64,000 nt of DNA from Alphaproteobacteria bacterium (GTDB lineage Bacteria > Pseudomonadota > Alphaproteobacteria > Paracaedibacterales > CAIULA01), in the NCBI GenBank assembly GCA_947475175.1, contig CANJLN010000003.1, positions 21,240 to 85,239 of the forward strand. The letters are read 5' to 3'. A program made the position numbers and the translations under genes. Below, one piece after another: positions 51,595-60,345 of the stretch; positions within the stretch are counted from its first letter, which is position 1; the number at the start of each line of letters is the position of its first letter. A model generated the notes under the pieces. The model searched no databases, was not told where the DNA came from, and worked only from the letters and a program-made list of their open reading frames with translations.

Positions 51595-52287
51595 ATGTTA
51601 TACCTTATTGATCCGAGTAATTACGCATGTCACCGCCAAGATCTTGATAATATGTATCGATTACGAGATAGAGTATTTCGCCAGTCGCTCAATTGGGACG
51701 TGAAGAGTGAGGATGGTATGGAAAAAGACGAGTATGATGAGAAGGACGCTTATTATATTGTTTACAAAGATAAACAGGGAGTTATTCGTGGTTGTCACCG
51801 ATTAATTGAGATGACAAACCGATGCATGTTTGATGGGCCTTTTAAGTTTGTTTTGCCAAACTTTAAAGAGTTCAAAAGACCTGGTTATTGGGAGGTGAGT
51901 AGGTTCGCAGTTGATTACAATTTCGATGAGAATTATACCCGGAAAGATGCTCAAAAAGTGTTTCTTGCTCTTATTGCTGCCAATATTCATTTCGGTTTGG
52001 AGGTTGCCAAAGTTGAAGCCTTTTTATGCATAACTTATCCCGCTTTTGGAAAACGAATAGCTCAGAGCGGTCTCGTGTTATCTTCTTTAAAAAATTGCAC
52101 TATTAACAACGAGTCTATTGTCATTTCTGCTTATTCACCTCTGCGATTTTCTTATGAAAAACTGCTGAAAAATTTGGGGCATAACTTTGATGATCCTATC
52201 TTGTATTACACCGGACCAATGTACGCAAATGATGACACTGTGTTTAGATTCAATGAAAACAGACATGCAAGAATGGGGTCCTTCTAG
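51595..52287 (+). CDS. acyl-homoserine-lactone synthase, LuxI family
   Basis: The product is 230 aa from ATG 51595, set by AGGGGA eight bases upstream. This start also puts the conserved residues at canonical LuxI positions: Arg24, Phe28, Trp34, Asp45, Asp48 (YRLRDRVFRQSLNWDV, KDEYDEKD), then HRL at 68-70, Glu100 and Arg103 (WEVSRFAVD). LuxI enzymes make N-acyl-homoserine lactones from SAM and acyl-ACP. A LuxR-type gene faces it 39 bases away with a shared terminator. The acyl chain cannot be deduced. Confidence 0.95.
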   Translation: MLYLIDPSNYACHRQDLDNMYRLRDRVFRQSLNWDVKSEDGMEKDEYDEKDAYYIVYKDKQGVIRGCHRLIEMTNRCMFDGPFKFVLPNFKEFKRPGYWEVSRFAVDYNFDENYTRKDAQKVFLALIAANIHFGLEVAKVEAFLCITYPAFGKRIAQSGLVLSSLKNCTINNESIVISAYSPLRFSYEKLLKNLGHNFDDPILYYTGPMYANDDTVFRFNENRHARMGSF

Positions 52288-52322
52288 AAAAAAGAGGGAG
52301 CCTAACTTACTCCCTCTCTAGA
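52283..52322. terminator. convergent terminator hairpin between luxI and luxR
   Basis: AGAGGGAG with CTCCCTCT surrounds CCTAACTTA, with an outer CTAGA/TCTAG extension and A/T runs. It serves both strands. Confidence 0.75.
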
Positions 52323-52326
52323 AACT

Positions 52327-53124
52327 CTAAGCCGCGAGCAGTTGTTTAAGCTTGAATTCCGTCTTTCTGTCATCGCTGATGCTTCTCGAATGTGGCTGTG
52401 GTTTTCTAGAACCAGCAAACTCGGATTGTTCAACTGCCCTTCCAAATAAGTAGAGGGCGTGGTCGATTGATGTTGCCTTTAGCTTATGGCGTGCATTCTT
52501 AACGTGAAAGATAACAGTTGATTCCGAAATCATCAGCTTATCGGCAACAACCTTGATTGGCATGCCTTGAGATTTGAGGAACAACACTTCTCTCTCTCTT
52601 GTGGTAAACAAATTTAACGTTTGTTTTGCATCAAGTTTTCTTTTGACTCCCCAATAAAGCTGGCAGGCTACGCTTAAGGTATGAACCATATCAGGATGAG
52701 GATGAACAACATCCAAAACTGCCAAAAGTCTTTGCTCATTATTGTGTGGGATTATAGGAATAACCATTCCTTTGCATATACCAAAATCACTAGCTTCTTG
52801 GTAAAGACGTTTCTGAATGGGGGTAAGTTCTCCCAAAAGAGAATCTATTTTCCAGCTGAACGGAAGCCGTGTGTTCTTGAGCTCTACAACTTTATCGTGC
52901 TCATAGTATTGATTTTTAACATAGTGATCCATCCATTCACGGGGATAAGTATCATAAAACTCCACATTCTCTGACTGACTGCCAGAACCAAAAAATCTGG
53001 AAATTGCGAATTTATCAACAAAAAAGTTCCCGCATATTTTTACAAGGTGATGGTTAAGGTCCACCATAGAACCACTATCTGCTATGGCCCCAAGCATTTC
53101 TTCTGTTTGTTGGCAATCAATCAT
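52327..53124 (-). CDS. LuxR-family quorum-sensing regulator
   Basis: The product (265 aa) has an N-terminal autoinducer-binding domain (about 20-165) with the typical YPREWMDHYVKNQYYEHD stretch. The usual DP after Y...D is replaced by DK. A LuxR-type helix-turn-helix (about 172-230) reads FTTREREVLFLKSQGMPIKVVADKLMISESTVIFHVKNARHKL. The C-terminal tail of about 35 residues is Ser/Lys/Arg-rich and longer than usual. Its pairing with the adjacent luxI suggests a cognate system. Confidence 0.95.
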   Translation of the reverse strand: MIDCQQTEEMLGAIADSGSMVDLNHHLVKICGNFFVDKFAISRFFGSGSQSENVEFYDTYPREWMDHYVKNQYYEHDKVVELKNTRLPFSWKIDSLLGELTPIQKRLYQEASDFGICKGMVIPIIPHNNEQRLLAVLDVVHPHPDMVHTLSVACQLYWGVKRKLDAKQTLNLFTTREREVLFLKSQGMPIKVVADKLMISESTVIFHVKNARHKLKATSIDHALYLFGRAVEQSEFAGSRKPQPHSRSISDDRKTEFKLKQLLAA

Positions 53125-53360
53125 GGTAAAAACAGCCTCAAGTTATACTTGCCCAAAGCAAGCACGATTTTGAGACGACCGTCAAGGTGGAATTTAAAGC
53201 TAAATTCCTTTATCAGAAACCTTCAAAAGATTGCAGATTAAGTCGAAAGCTGCAAAACTCTTGTTTTCCTGCAGACTTCTTGAAATTCTTTGGGTATATT
53301 AAAATTATATTTTTATTCTACATTTTTTATTTATTCACATTTTTTAAGAGTTTTTCTGCC

Positions 53361-54518
53361 ATGTTAAAGAGCCTTCCGTTTCAGCTATTAGTATGCCTTA
53401 TTGGAGGTCTTATCATTGGTGATTATCTAAGTCCTCAAACGATTAGCTATTTTTTCTCAATAAGTTGTCTTTTAAAAGACGTATTGATGTTTATTTTACC
53501 CGCCGTTATTTTTAGCTATCTGTTTGCTGCCATCTTGTCATTTGGCCGTCAAGCACCTGGATTGATTGTCAGCGTCGTTTTGTTAGTCATTGTATCAAAC
53601 GCAACAACCGTTTTAACAGCTTACGGCATTTGTAAAATAGCCCTGCCATTTTTGGGCTGTGAGAATTTGGCAAATTTAAACGTTTCTAAAGAAACAATCG
53701 AACCTATGTGGCGTTTGTCACTTCCTTCTTTCATTTCTCCTGACTTAGCAATGCTCAGCGGTGTAATCGTGGGGCTTGTTGCCAGCTTTTTACAAAAACC
53801 GGGCATTAAAGATTTTGCCTTTCGTTTGAGAGATTGGACCACTATTGCATTAAAAAAAGGATTCATTCCTTTTCTGCCTTTGTATGTTTTTGGATTTATT
53901 TTAAAGTTGGATAGAGATGGAGCTTTGAGTGTTTTGCTCCAGAATTATGGCCGCATATTTCTGCTTGGCAGTCTTTTGATTGTTGTTTATATCGGATTTA
54001 TGTATGCATTGGCTGCTAATTTTCGCTGGCATAGATTTATTGGATACCTGAGAGAAATGCTACCGGCTGGTCTGACGGGTTTTAGTACTATGTCAAGCGC
54101 GGCTACAATGCCTCTTACCTTGGCAGCGGCAGAAAGAAATCTGGGGAACAGAGAATATGCTGATTTTGTTATTCCCACAACCGTTAATATTCATATGATT
54201 GGCGATGGTTTGAATATTGCTTTAACGGGTCTTGTTCTTCTTTCAATCACCGGACATCCTTTGCCAGATTTCTCAACTTATCTTGTGTTTGTTTTTTATT
54301 ATTGCATTACTAAATTTTCAGCTGCTGGAATTCCAGGTGGAGGTGTTATAGTGATCCTGCCAGTGATTCAGGCGCATTTGGGTTTAAGTCCAGAGGCGAC
54401 CAGCTTGCTTGCAACTATTTATATTCTTCAAGATCCTATCTTGACCGCTGCGAATGTTATGGGAAATGGAGCATTTGCTCTGTTGACTGGAAAATTACTT
54501 AAAAAGGCAAAAAAATAA
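53361..54518 (+). CDS. dicarboxylate/amino-acid:cation symporter (DAACS family)
   Basis: The product (385 aa, ATG 53361) is a GltP/DctA-like multi-span carrier. Visible family features are the Ser-rich motif GFSTMSSAATMPLTLAAAERN, the IPTTVNIHMIGDGLNIALTG segment, and GIPGGGVIVILPV. An in-frame start 174 bases upstream would add an atypical 58-residue extension. It likely imports C4-dicarboxylates or glutamate/aspartate. It shares one base with the next gene, so the two are co-transcribed. Confidence 0.87.
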   Translation: MLKSLPFQLLVCLIGGLIIGDYLSPQTISYFFSISCLLKDVLMFILPAVIFSYLFAAILSFGRQAPGLIVSVVLLVIVSNATTVLTAYGICKIALPFLGCENLANLNVSKETIEPMWRLSLPSFISPDLAMLSGVIVGLVASFLQKPGIKDFAFRLRDWTTIALKKGFIPFLPLYVFGFILKLDRDGALSVLLQNYGRIFLLGSLLIVVYIGFMYALAANFRWHRFIGYLREMLPAGLTGFSTMSSAATMPLTLAAAERNLGNREYADFVIPTTVNIHMIGDGLNIALTGLVLLSITGHPLPDFSTYLVFVFYYCITKFSAAGIPGGGVIVILPVIQAHLGLSPEATSLLATIYILQDPILTAANVMGNGAFALLTGKLLKKAKK

Positions 54519-55432
54519 TGAATAAAAAGATTTTTCAGAAAGAAATTAGAGGCATTATTTATGCTGCTCTTTCTGGTATTTTCTATGGAAGTCTCGGTTA
54601 TTATGGGTTTAGCCTTGTTAGTGAGCTTTTTACAATATCTGACATGTTGTTTTGGCGCTTTTTTCTTGCATCCATTTTTCTGATCCCTTTCTTATTTATT
54701 CAAGATACTTGGGGTGCAGCTTCTCTTTCTAAAATATTTCTCCTGTTTATATTAGGAACAGTTGTTTACGGCGTAGGGGCATGGTGCTTTTTTATCGCAG
54801 CAAAAAGCATTGGCACTGGGCTTGCCATGGTTATCTTTTTCTCCTTTCCTTTATTCGTCGTTCTTTTTGATTGGCTTTTTCATCGACAACCAGTTGGATT
54901 TATCACTTTTGCGTCGATTGGAATTATTTTGTTGGGTTTGGCTTTATTGGCCGATCATGGAAGTGGAACGCTTACTCTTTCAGGATTTGCATTTGCTATT
55001 CTTTCAGGTCTTGGGTATGCCATTTACGTTATGGTTGGGAAAAAAGTTGAGGTCAGCCCTATTTTATCAACTTTTTTGCTTTGTACGGGAAGCACGGTTC
55101 TTTTTATGTTCATGGCTTTTTATGAACGAGGAGCGTTTTCTTTGCCTCTGCCAAGTGACTGGATTTCAGCCATTATGTTAGGCGTTGTTTGTACCCTCTT
55201 GCCAATTCTCTTGCTTTTAAAAGCTATGCAAACAATTAGCGTGACCAAAGCTTCTATCTTAGGAGTTCTGGAACCCATTGCCACGGTTATTATTGGAATT
55301 CTATTTCTTGAAGAAACTATTACGAATCAACAATGGTTGGGAATAGCGATTGTGATAGCAGGCGCTTTGTTTGTGCAGTGTGCGCCTATGTTGGCCCAGT
55401 TTCGTTTTTCAAAGCCCCCTGTAAGTACCTAA
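54518..55432 (+). CDS. DMT-superfamily (EamA) transporter
   Basis: The product (304 aa) has ten membrane segments in two EamA domains. The first begins IIYAALSGIFYGSLGYYGF; the second contains GFAFAILSGLGYAIYVMVGK. The end is typical of the family: SILGVLEPIATVIIGILFLEETI. A drug/metabolite exporter or uptake carrier, substrate unknown. It starts on the last base of the symporter stop (TAATG). The 3' end overlaps fliI by 47 bases. Confidence 0.88.
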   Translation: MNKKIFQKEIRGIIYAALSGIFYGSLGYYGFSLVSELFTISDMLFWRFFLASIFLIPFLFIQDTWGAASLSKIFLLFILGTVVYGVGAWCFFIAAKSIGTGLAMVIFFSFPLFVVLFDWLFHRQPVGFITFASIGIILLGLALLADHGSGTLTLSGFAFAILSGLGYAIYVMVGKKVEVSPILSTFLLCTGSTVLFMFMAFYERGAFSLPLPSDWISAIMLGVVCTLLPILLLLKAMQTISVTKASILGVLEPIATVIIGILFLEETITNQQWLGIAIVIAGALFVQCAPMLAQFRFSKPPVST

Positions 55433-56741
55433 AGGCATCCAAAAGCGATGTTTGTTCGTATTGCTCTTGAGCCAAAAAAGTCATTAGCCTTGGGTAAAGA
55501 AGAATAGCTTCGTCGACTTCAGGATTGTTTCCTGGTCGGTAAGCACCCAAACGAATCATGTCAGCCATATCTTCGTAAACGGATAAAATCCGGCGCGCTT
55601 CTCTAATAATTAGCTGCTGATCCTTTGTGTGGCAAGCGGGCACAGTTCTGGAAATGCTTCGAAGGATATTGATAGCAGGAAATTGCCCTCGTTCCGCTAT
55701 GGCACGGTCTAAAACAATATGACCATCTAGTATGCCTCTGACCGCATCTGCTATGGGTTCATTATGATCATCTCCATCAACTAGAACTGTAAAAAAACCT
55801 GTAATGTGTCCTTGTTTTTGATTTGGTAACGAAGAAACACCGGGGCCAGCTCTTTCCAAAAGCTTGGGGAGTTCAGCGAATACAGTTGGTGTATAGCCTT
55901 TTGTTGTGGGTGGTTCTCCTGTCGAAAGCCCAATCTCGCGTTGTGCCATCGCAAATCTAGTGACGCTATCAATCATACATAAAACAGAAAGTCCTTGATC
56001 GCGAAAATATTCAGCGACTGTAAGGGTCAAATAAGCTGCTTGACGACGCATAAGAGCAGGTTCGTCAGATGTTGAAACGATAAGAATACTTTTTCGTAAA
56101 CCTTCTGCGCCTAAGGCATCTTCCAAAAATTCTTTGACTTCTCGACCCCGTTCACCAACAAGGCCAATAACACAAACATCAGCATCCGCAAAACGAGCCA
56201 ACATTGACATTAATACCGATTTACCAACACCTGATCCTGCAAAAATACCCATTCTTTGTCCTTCGCAACACGTCAAGAATGTATTGATTGCCTTAACGCC
56301 AACATCTAAAGGTTTATCAACACGTAAACGACTGTGCGAAGGAGGTGGTGTTTGATGCAGAGAACAAGCTATTGAGCCTTTTATTAATTGAGATCCATCA
56401 TCTATAGGTTGAGCAAGTGCGTTAATGACTCGACCTTTCCAAGAAGCGTGTGGATAAATATGAGAATCTAAATTGGAAAAATAAACGCGACATCCAGGGC
56501 TTATACCCATCAGGTTACCAAAAGGCATTAAGAGCACCGCTTCTTTGTCAAAACCAACCACTTCTGCTAAAAGATCTGTTCCCTGTTGTGTTTTGATATG
56601 ACAGCGACTGCCCATGCTAATGGATTTACTATTGATTTTTGCTGTAATTAATAATCCTTGAATGGCAAAAACAGTTCCAAAGATTTGTAGCTCTGGTAAT
56701 TCATCAATCTTTTGAGCTAGTGAGCTAAATAGTTCCGGCAT
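55386..56741 (-). CDS. fliI: flagellum-specific ATP synthase FliI
   Basis: The product (451 aa) is the type III flagellar export ATPase. Walker A is GSGVGKS (169-175). The signature CVIGLVGERGREVKEFLEDALG follows, then Walker B in VLCMIDSVTRFAMAQREIGLSTGEPPTTKGY. It is downstream of csrA with a 17-base overlap. Together with flgB, flgC and fliE this is a flagellar locus, but filament and motor genes are not in the window. Confidence 0.95.
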   Translation of the reverse strand: MPELFSSLAQKIDELPELQIFGTVFAIQGLLITAKINSKSISMGSRCHIKTQQGTDLLAEVVGFDKEAVLLMPFGNLMGISPGCRVYFSNLDSHIYPHASWKGRVINALAQPIDDGSQLIKGSIACSLHQTPPPSHSRLRVDKPLDVGVKAINTFLTCCEGQRMGIFAGSGVGKSVLMSMLARFADADVCVIGLVGERGREVKEFLEDALGAEGLRKSILIVSTSDEPALMRRQAAYLTLTVAEYFRDQGLSVLCMIDSVTRFAMAQREIGLSTGEPPTTKGYTPTVFAELPKLLERAGPGVSSLPNQKQGHITGFFTVLVDGDDHNEPIADAVRGILDGHIVLDRAIAERGQFPAINILRSISRTVPACHTKDQQLIIREARRILSVYEDMADMIRLGAYRPGNNPEVDEAILLYPRLMTFLAQEQYEQTSLLDAFRYLQGALKNETGPT

Positions 56742-56979
56742 CTTTTTTACCGTCGTTTGGATGGTTTAATTCTAAAAGTTGGTGAATAGCGAGGGCGTCT
56801 TCAGCGGCTGTTTTATTTTCTTGTTGGATTTTTTCATAAATTTCTTGTCTGAGCACTTTAACATTTTCAGGAAATAAAAATCCTAATTTAGCTGTTTTTC
56901 CATTTATCTCCATCACTGTCACTGTGATTTCATCATTGATGATGATTGATTGTCCAATTTTTCGCGTTAAAAAAAGCAT
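56725..56979 (-). CDS. csrA: carbon storage regulator CsrA
   Basis: The product (84 aa) starts with the CsrA core MLFLTRKIGQSIIINDEITVTVMEINGKTAKLGF and has the VLRQEIYEKIQQEN segment. It binds GGA motifs in mRNA leaders and often controls motility genes. It has a C-terminal extension of about 20 residues beyond the usual 61. It is translationally coupled to fliI and divergent from flgB. Confidence 0.93.
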   Translation of the reverse strand: MLFLTRKIGQSIIINDEITVTVMEINGKTAKLGFLFPENVKVLRQEIYEKIQQENKTAAEDALAIHQLLELNHPNDGKKDAGTI

Positions 56980-57064
56980 AAATTTTGCCTAAATTTTAGG
57001 TTTTTATTAAGAATTGTTGTTCATCATAACATTAAGAGCAACTAAAATCCTTGGATCATTCGAC

Positions 57065-57433
57065 ATGGCACTGCTTAATAATACACTTTCTATTTTGGTG
57101 AACCAACGAATAACTTGGTTAAATGCCAGAGGGAATGTATTAGTCAGCAATATCGCGAACGCAGATAACAGTTCCGCAACTCGTAAAGAATTAAAATCAT
57201 TCAAAGAAGTGATTGCTCATAGCCCAAGAAGAATAAAAAATTCAGGTTATGGGGTTAGTGAAGTGAGAGATGTTAAAATTACAGATGATGATGTAATCAC
57301 TACAAAATCAGAAATTGCTCGTGAAGTTGAAATGCTAGAGATGTCAAATAATTCTTTGGAGCATGATTCGTTGATTAACATTGTTCGTAATTTTCATAAA
57401 ATGATGAAAAGCGTTCTTGGAAAAGGGCAGTAA
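57065..57433 (+). CDS. flgB: flagellar basal-body rod protein FlgB
   Basis: The product is 122 aa from ATG 57065. The N-terminus LLNNTLSILVNQRITWLNARGNVLVSNIANADNSS has the rod-protein NIANA motif. The C-terminus EIAREVEMLEMSNNSLEHDSLINIVRNFHKMM is the family's second helix. The usual TPGYK after NIANAD is replaced by NSSATRK. It is the proximal rod subunit, exported through the flagellar type III apparatus. First gene of flgB-flgC-orf-fliE. Confidence 0.88.
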   Translation: MALLNNTLSILVNQRITWLNARGNVLVSNIANADNSSATRKELKSFKEVIAHSPRRIKNSGYGVSEVRDVKITDDDVITTKSEIAREVEMLEMSNNSLEHDSLINIVRNFHKMMKSVLGKGQ

Positions 57434-57447
57434 CAGGAGTTTATTAA

Positions 57448-57873
57448 ATGTTTTATAAAATGACTTCATCTTTGACGAAAGCGATGCAAGTTGCAACGTC
57501 GGGTATGCAAGTGCAAAACCAGCGTATTCTTGTTATTTCTCAAAACCTTGCAAACGCTGGAACGCGCGCTGACAAAGGTGAAGAACCTTATCAAAGACAA
57601 ATCATTACTTTTCATACGGTTCTGGATAAAAAGACAGGTGCTAATCTGGTCAAGGTAAAAAAGATTGGTAAGGATGGAGCGCCACCCGTCAAGGTTTATA
57701 GCCCTGGTGACCCTTCTGCTGATAAAGAGGGATATGTTTTTGAGTCAAACGTAAAACCGATGGCCGAGATTGCTGACATGCGTGAAGCAGGGCGTAGTCA
57801 TGAGGCAAATCTAAGAGCATTTGAAAAGATTTTATTAATGATACAAAACACAATTGGCATTTTGAAGAATTAG
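57448..57873 (+). CDS. flgC: flagellar basal-body rod protein FlgC
   Basis: The product (141 aa) has AMQVATSGMQVQNQRILVISQNLANAGT at the N-terminus and MAEIADMREAGRSHEANLRAFEKILLMIQNTI at the C-terminus, both diagnostic of FlgC. AGGAG lies upstream (from 57436). It forms the rod next to FlgB. Confidence 0.93.
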   Translation: MFYKMTSSLTKAMQVATSGMQVQNQRILVISQNLANAGTRADKGEEPYQRQIITFHTVLDKKTGANLVKVKKIGKDGAPPVKVYSPGDPSADKEGYVFESNVKPMAEIADMREAGRSHEANLRAFEKILLMIQNTIGILKN

Positions 57874-57887
57874 AGTAGGAAAAGATT

Positions 57888-58202
57888 ATGGCTGCTGCAA
57901 TAGCACAAAGTTCAGTTACGCATGCTTCTCAAAAAAACTTTGAGAATATGTTTAAATCATCAACCTCGCAATCATCAGCAGAGTCGCAAGGCTTTGCTGC
58001 TTTGTTAGAAAGCTCTCAAGTTGGAGGAACAAATCCTATGATGACGCAGTCTGGCCTTGATCCAGCATCCTCACTTTATTTGCAACAGCTCGAGAATTCA
58101 ACAAAGTCTGTAAAACCAGTTGAAGAAACTGAAGGTCCGGAGATAAATCTTGGTCAGTCTGGGACGCCAGATATTTCTGATAGTGTTTGGAAGATGGGGT
58201 AG
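57888..58202 (+). CDS. unidentified protein inside the flagellar rod operon (104 aa)
   Basis: Ser/Gln-rich and low in hydrophobic residues, with a short acidic C-terminus (VEETEGPEINLGQSGTP). It has no FliE or known rod motif, although it sits between flgC and fliE with typical operon spacing (14 bases before, 13 after). A substrate, chaperone or diverged rod component is possible. The assignment is by context only. Confidence 0.6.
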   Translation: MAAAIAQSSVTHASQKNFENMFKSSTSQSSAESQGFAALLESSQVGGTNPMMTQSGLDPASSLYLQQLENSTKSVKPVEETEGPEINLGQSGTPDISDSVWKMG

Positions 58203-58215
58203 GAGGGGTTAATTT

Positions 58216-58545
58216 GTGAGTTCGACTATTACGAATAATGTTACTCAGGTTCTAAAAGCTGCCCTTGATGTGAAGATGTTGTCGCAGAATGCACAGTTGC
58301 AGCAATTGCAACAACCAAACCTTGGTCAGCAAACGTTTGGGACTTTTTTAAATGGGCAGGTTCAGGGGTTCCTTTCTCAAGCTTACACTGTTGAAAAAAG
58401 GGTGAAAGCGTATGCGTTAGGAGACGATTCGATAGAGCAAGTTGCTCCTCTGGTTGCTGAGTTTGGCCTTGAAGTTGAGGCCAAAACTAAGATTGTTGAA
58501 GCATTGGCCAATGTTATAAAGACGCTAACAGCAATACAAATGTAA
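58216..58545 (+). CDS. fliE: flagellar hook-basal body complex protein FliE
   Basis: The product is 109 aa from a GTG preceded by AGGAGGGG (58201). The C-terminal half, beginning FGTFLNGQVQGFLSQAYTVE, continues with AYALGDDSIEQV, EVEAKTKIVEAL and ends TLTAIQM. That pattern of heptads and the IQM end match FliE, the MS-ring/rod adaptor. The N-terminus is diverged. Confidence 0.7.
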   Translation: MSSTITNNVTQVLKAALDVKMLSQNAQLQQLQQPNLGQQTFGTFLNGQVQGFLSQAYTVEKRVKAYALGDDSIEQVAPLVAEFGLEVEAKTKIVEALANVIKTLTAIQM

Positions 58546-58563
58546 TTTTCTGGAAGTGTTCTC

Positions 58564-60345
58564 TTATATCAATCTTCCATCTTCAATCACAAGACATACT
58601 TGGTTTGATCCATTCCAAGAATCAAGCTTTAACGTCCCGGCTAGCTCAATTTTGTTACCTTTTGTTGATTCTAAGAAACTCCCAAGAGCGGTACCTTTTG
58701 CTCGAAATGCTATTGCTTTTAAGCGATTCCCAGCTTCATCGTTTATTTGACAACGCAGATGATTTTCTCCAACGCTATCTAAATAAGATACATGAACATG
58801 TCTAAAGGCAAATTTGGGAGCAGCATTTCCATTACCAAATGGTTCTAGTTGTTGGATGGATTCTAACAAAGAAAAGGTCGCTCCACTGATAGACAAATAT
58901 CCATCTAATTTAAGAGCGGGTGTTATATCCAAAATTTGTTTTCCAAGATGTTCATTTAAAAAAGAATAGAACGGATCAAATTGTTCTCTGGTCACGGTAA
59001 ACCCAGCGGCCATCGCGTGTCCGCCGCCTTTTTCTAAAAGACCTTGATGGACAGCTATATGCATTGCTGTTCCAAGTTCAACGCCTGGAATAGAGCGTCC
59101 AGATCCTTTGCCGATGTCTTTTTCAAATCCAACAACACATGTTGGGCGGTTGTAACGTTCTTTTAGTCTGCTGGCGACGATGCCAATAACGCCGGGATGC
59201 CAACCATCTCCACCAATAAGCAATACGGGGTTTTTGTGAAGTTCTTTCAACTCTACTTGATTGATTGCTTCTTCTAAAACTTTCTTTTCTATATCTTGCC
59301 GCTGAAGGTTAAGTTGATGCAGCTCTTTAGAAATTTTTTCAGCTTCTGTAGAGTTTTTCGTGGTTAAAAGACGGCTGCCCAAATCAGCTTGTCCAACACG
59401 GCCTCCTGCATTGATTCGTGGACCGAGAATAAAGCCAAGGTGATAGGAAGTGATCGCTTCGTCAAGAGATGCGATATTACCTAAAGCAGCAAGCCCCACA
59501 TTGTGTCGTTGCTTCAGGACTTTAAGTCCTTGACTGACATAAGCTCTGTTTAATCCTTTTAAAGGCATAACATCACAAACGGTACCAAGGGCAACCAATC
59601 CTAGATACTTCATTAAATCAGGCTCTTCTTTCTCGTGAAACCACCCCTTTTGCCGAAGAGCACGTTGAAGCGCAACCAAAAATAAAAAAGTAACACCAGC
59701 CGCACAAAGATAGCGAAGATAATCATAATCTTTCAGATCTTGATCGAGTCTATTGGGATTAACAATGCCTATGGCTTTTGGTAAAGCCGGCTGAGCTGTG
59801 TGGTGATCAAGCACAATAACGCCAAGTCCTAGAGAATCAGCGTATTCTAAAGGCTCGAAAGAAGTTGTTCCGCAATCAACCATCAAAACAAGTTTACAAC
59901 CCTTTTCTGACAGATAGAAGAGAGCGTTACTGTTGGCTCCATACCCTTCCTCAATTCGATCAGGAATATATAGGCCAATTGGGTGTTCAATTTCTTGGAA
60001 ATAAGAGCGCAAAAGAGCGGAAGCTGTTGCTCCATCGACGTCATAATCACCGTAAACAACAATTTTCTTTTTGTTTTCTAATGCTTCAATTGTCTGATGA
60101 ACAGCTGCATCCATATCAAGCAAACAAGAAGGATCCGGTAAAAAATCTCGTAATGTGGGCTGAAGATAACCGGAAACACTTTCGAGATCGACGCCTCTAT
60201 TGACGAGTGTTCTCGCTACTATTTCAGGTAAGTCATGACGCTGCACAAGGCTCAAGATCAGCCTTTCATCGGCCTCTCTGAGATTCCACATCTTGCCCGT
60301 TGCTGACAGAGAAGTGGTTTTATTGGGTGTGGATTGCTGATTCAT
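58564..60345 (-). CDS. recJ: single-stranded-DNA exonuclease RecJ
   Basis: The product (593 aa) has a DHH phosphoesterase core: VVYGDYDVDGATASALL, LVDCGTTSF, VIVLDHHTA (DHH) and GPRINAGGRVGQADLGS. The DHHA1 part is in residues ~430-560 (GKGSGRSIPG, GGGHAMAAGF). RecJ degrades 5' single strands in recombination and mismatch repair. Its start overlaps the end of tpiA by 26 bases. Confidence 0.96.
   Translation of the reverse strand: MNQQSTPNKTTSLSATGKMWNLREADERLILSLVQRHDLPEIVARTLVNRGVDLESVSGYLQPTLRDFLPDPSCLLDMDAAVHQTIEALENKKKIVVYGDYDVDGATASALLRSYFQEIEHPIGLYIPDRIEEGYGANSNALFYLSEKGCKLVLMVDCGTTSFEPLEYADSLGLGVIVLDHHTAQPALPKAIGIVNPNRLDQDLKDYDYLRYLCAAGVTFLFLVALQRALRQKGWFHEKEEPDLMKYLGLVALGTVCDVMPLKGLNRAYVSQGLKVLKQRHNVGLAALGNIASLDEAITSYHLGFILGPRINAGGRVGQADLGSRLLTTKNSTEAEKISKELHQLNLQRQDIEKKVLEEAINQVELKELHKNPVLLIGGDGWHPGVIGIVASRLKERYNRPTCVVGFEKDIGKGSGRSIPGVELGTAMHIAVHQGLLEKGGGHAMAAGFTVTREQFDPFYSFLNEHLGKQILDITPALKLDGYLSISGATFSLLESIQQLEPFGNGNAAPKFAFRHVHVSYLDSVGENHLRCQINDEAGNRLKAIAFRAKGTALGSFLESTKGNKIELAGTLKLDSWNGSNQVCLVIEDGRLI

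Noticed and set aside
57888..58202. Calling the 104-aa gene FliE
   Set aside because: The following GTG-started gene has the FliE-type C-terminal heptads and IQM end; this one has neither.
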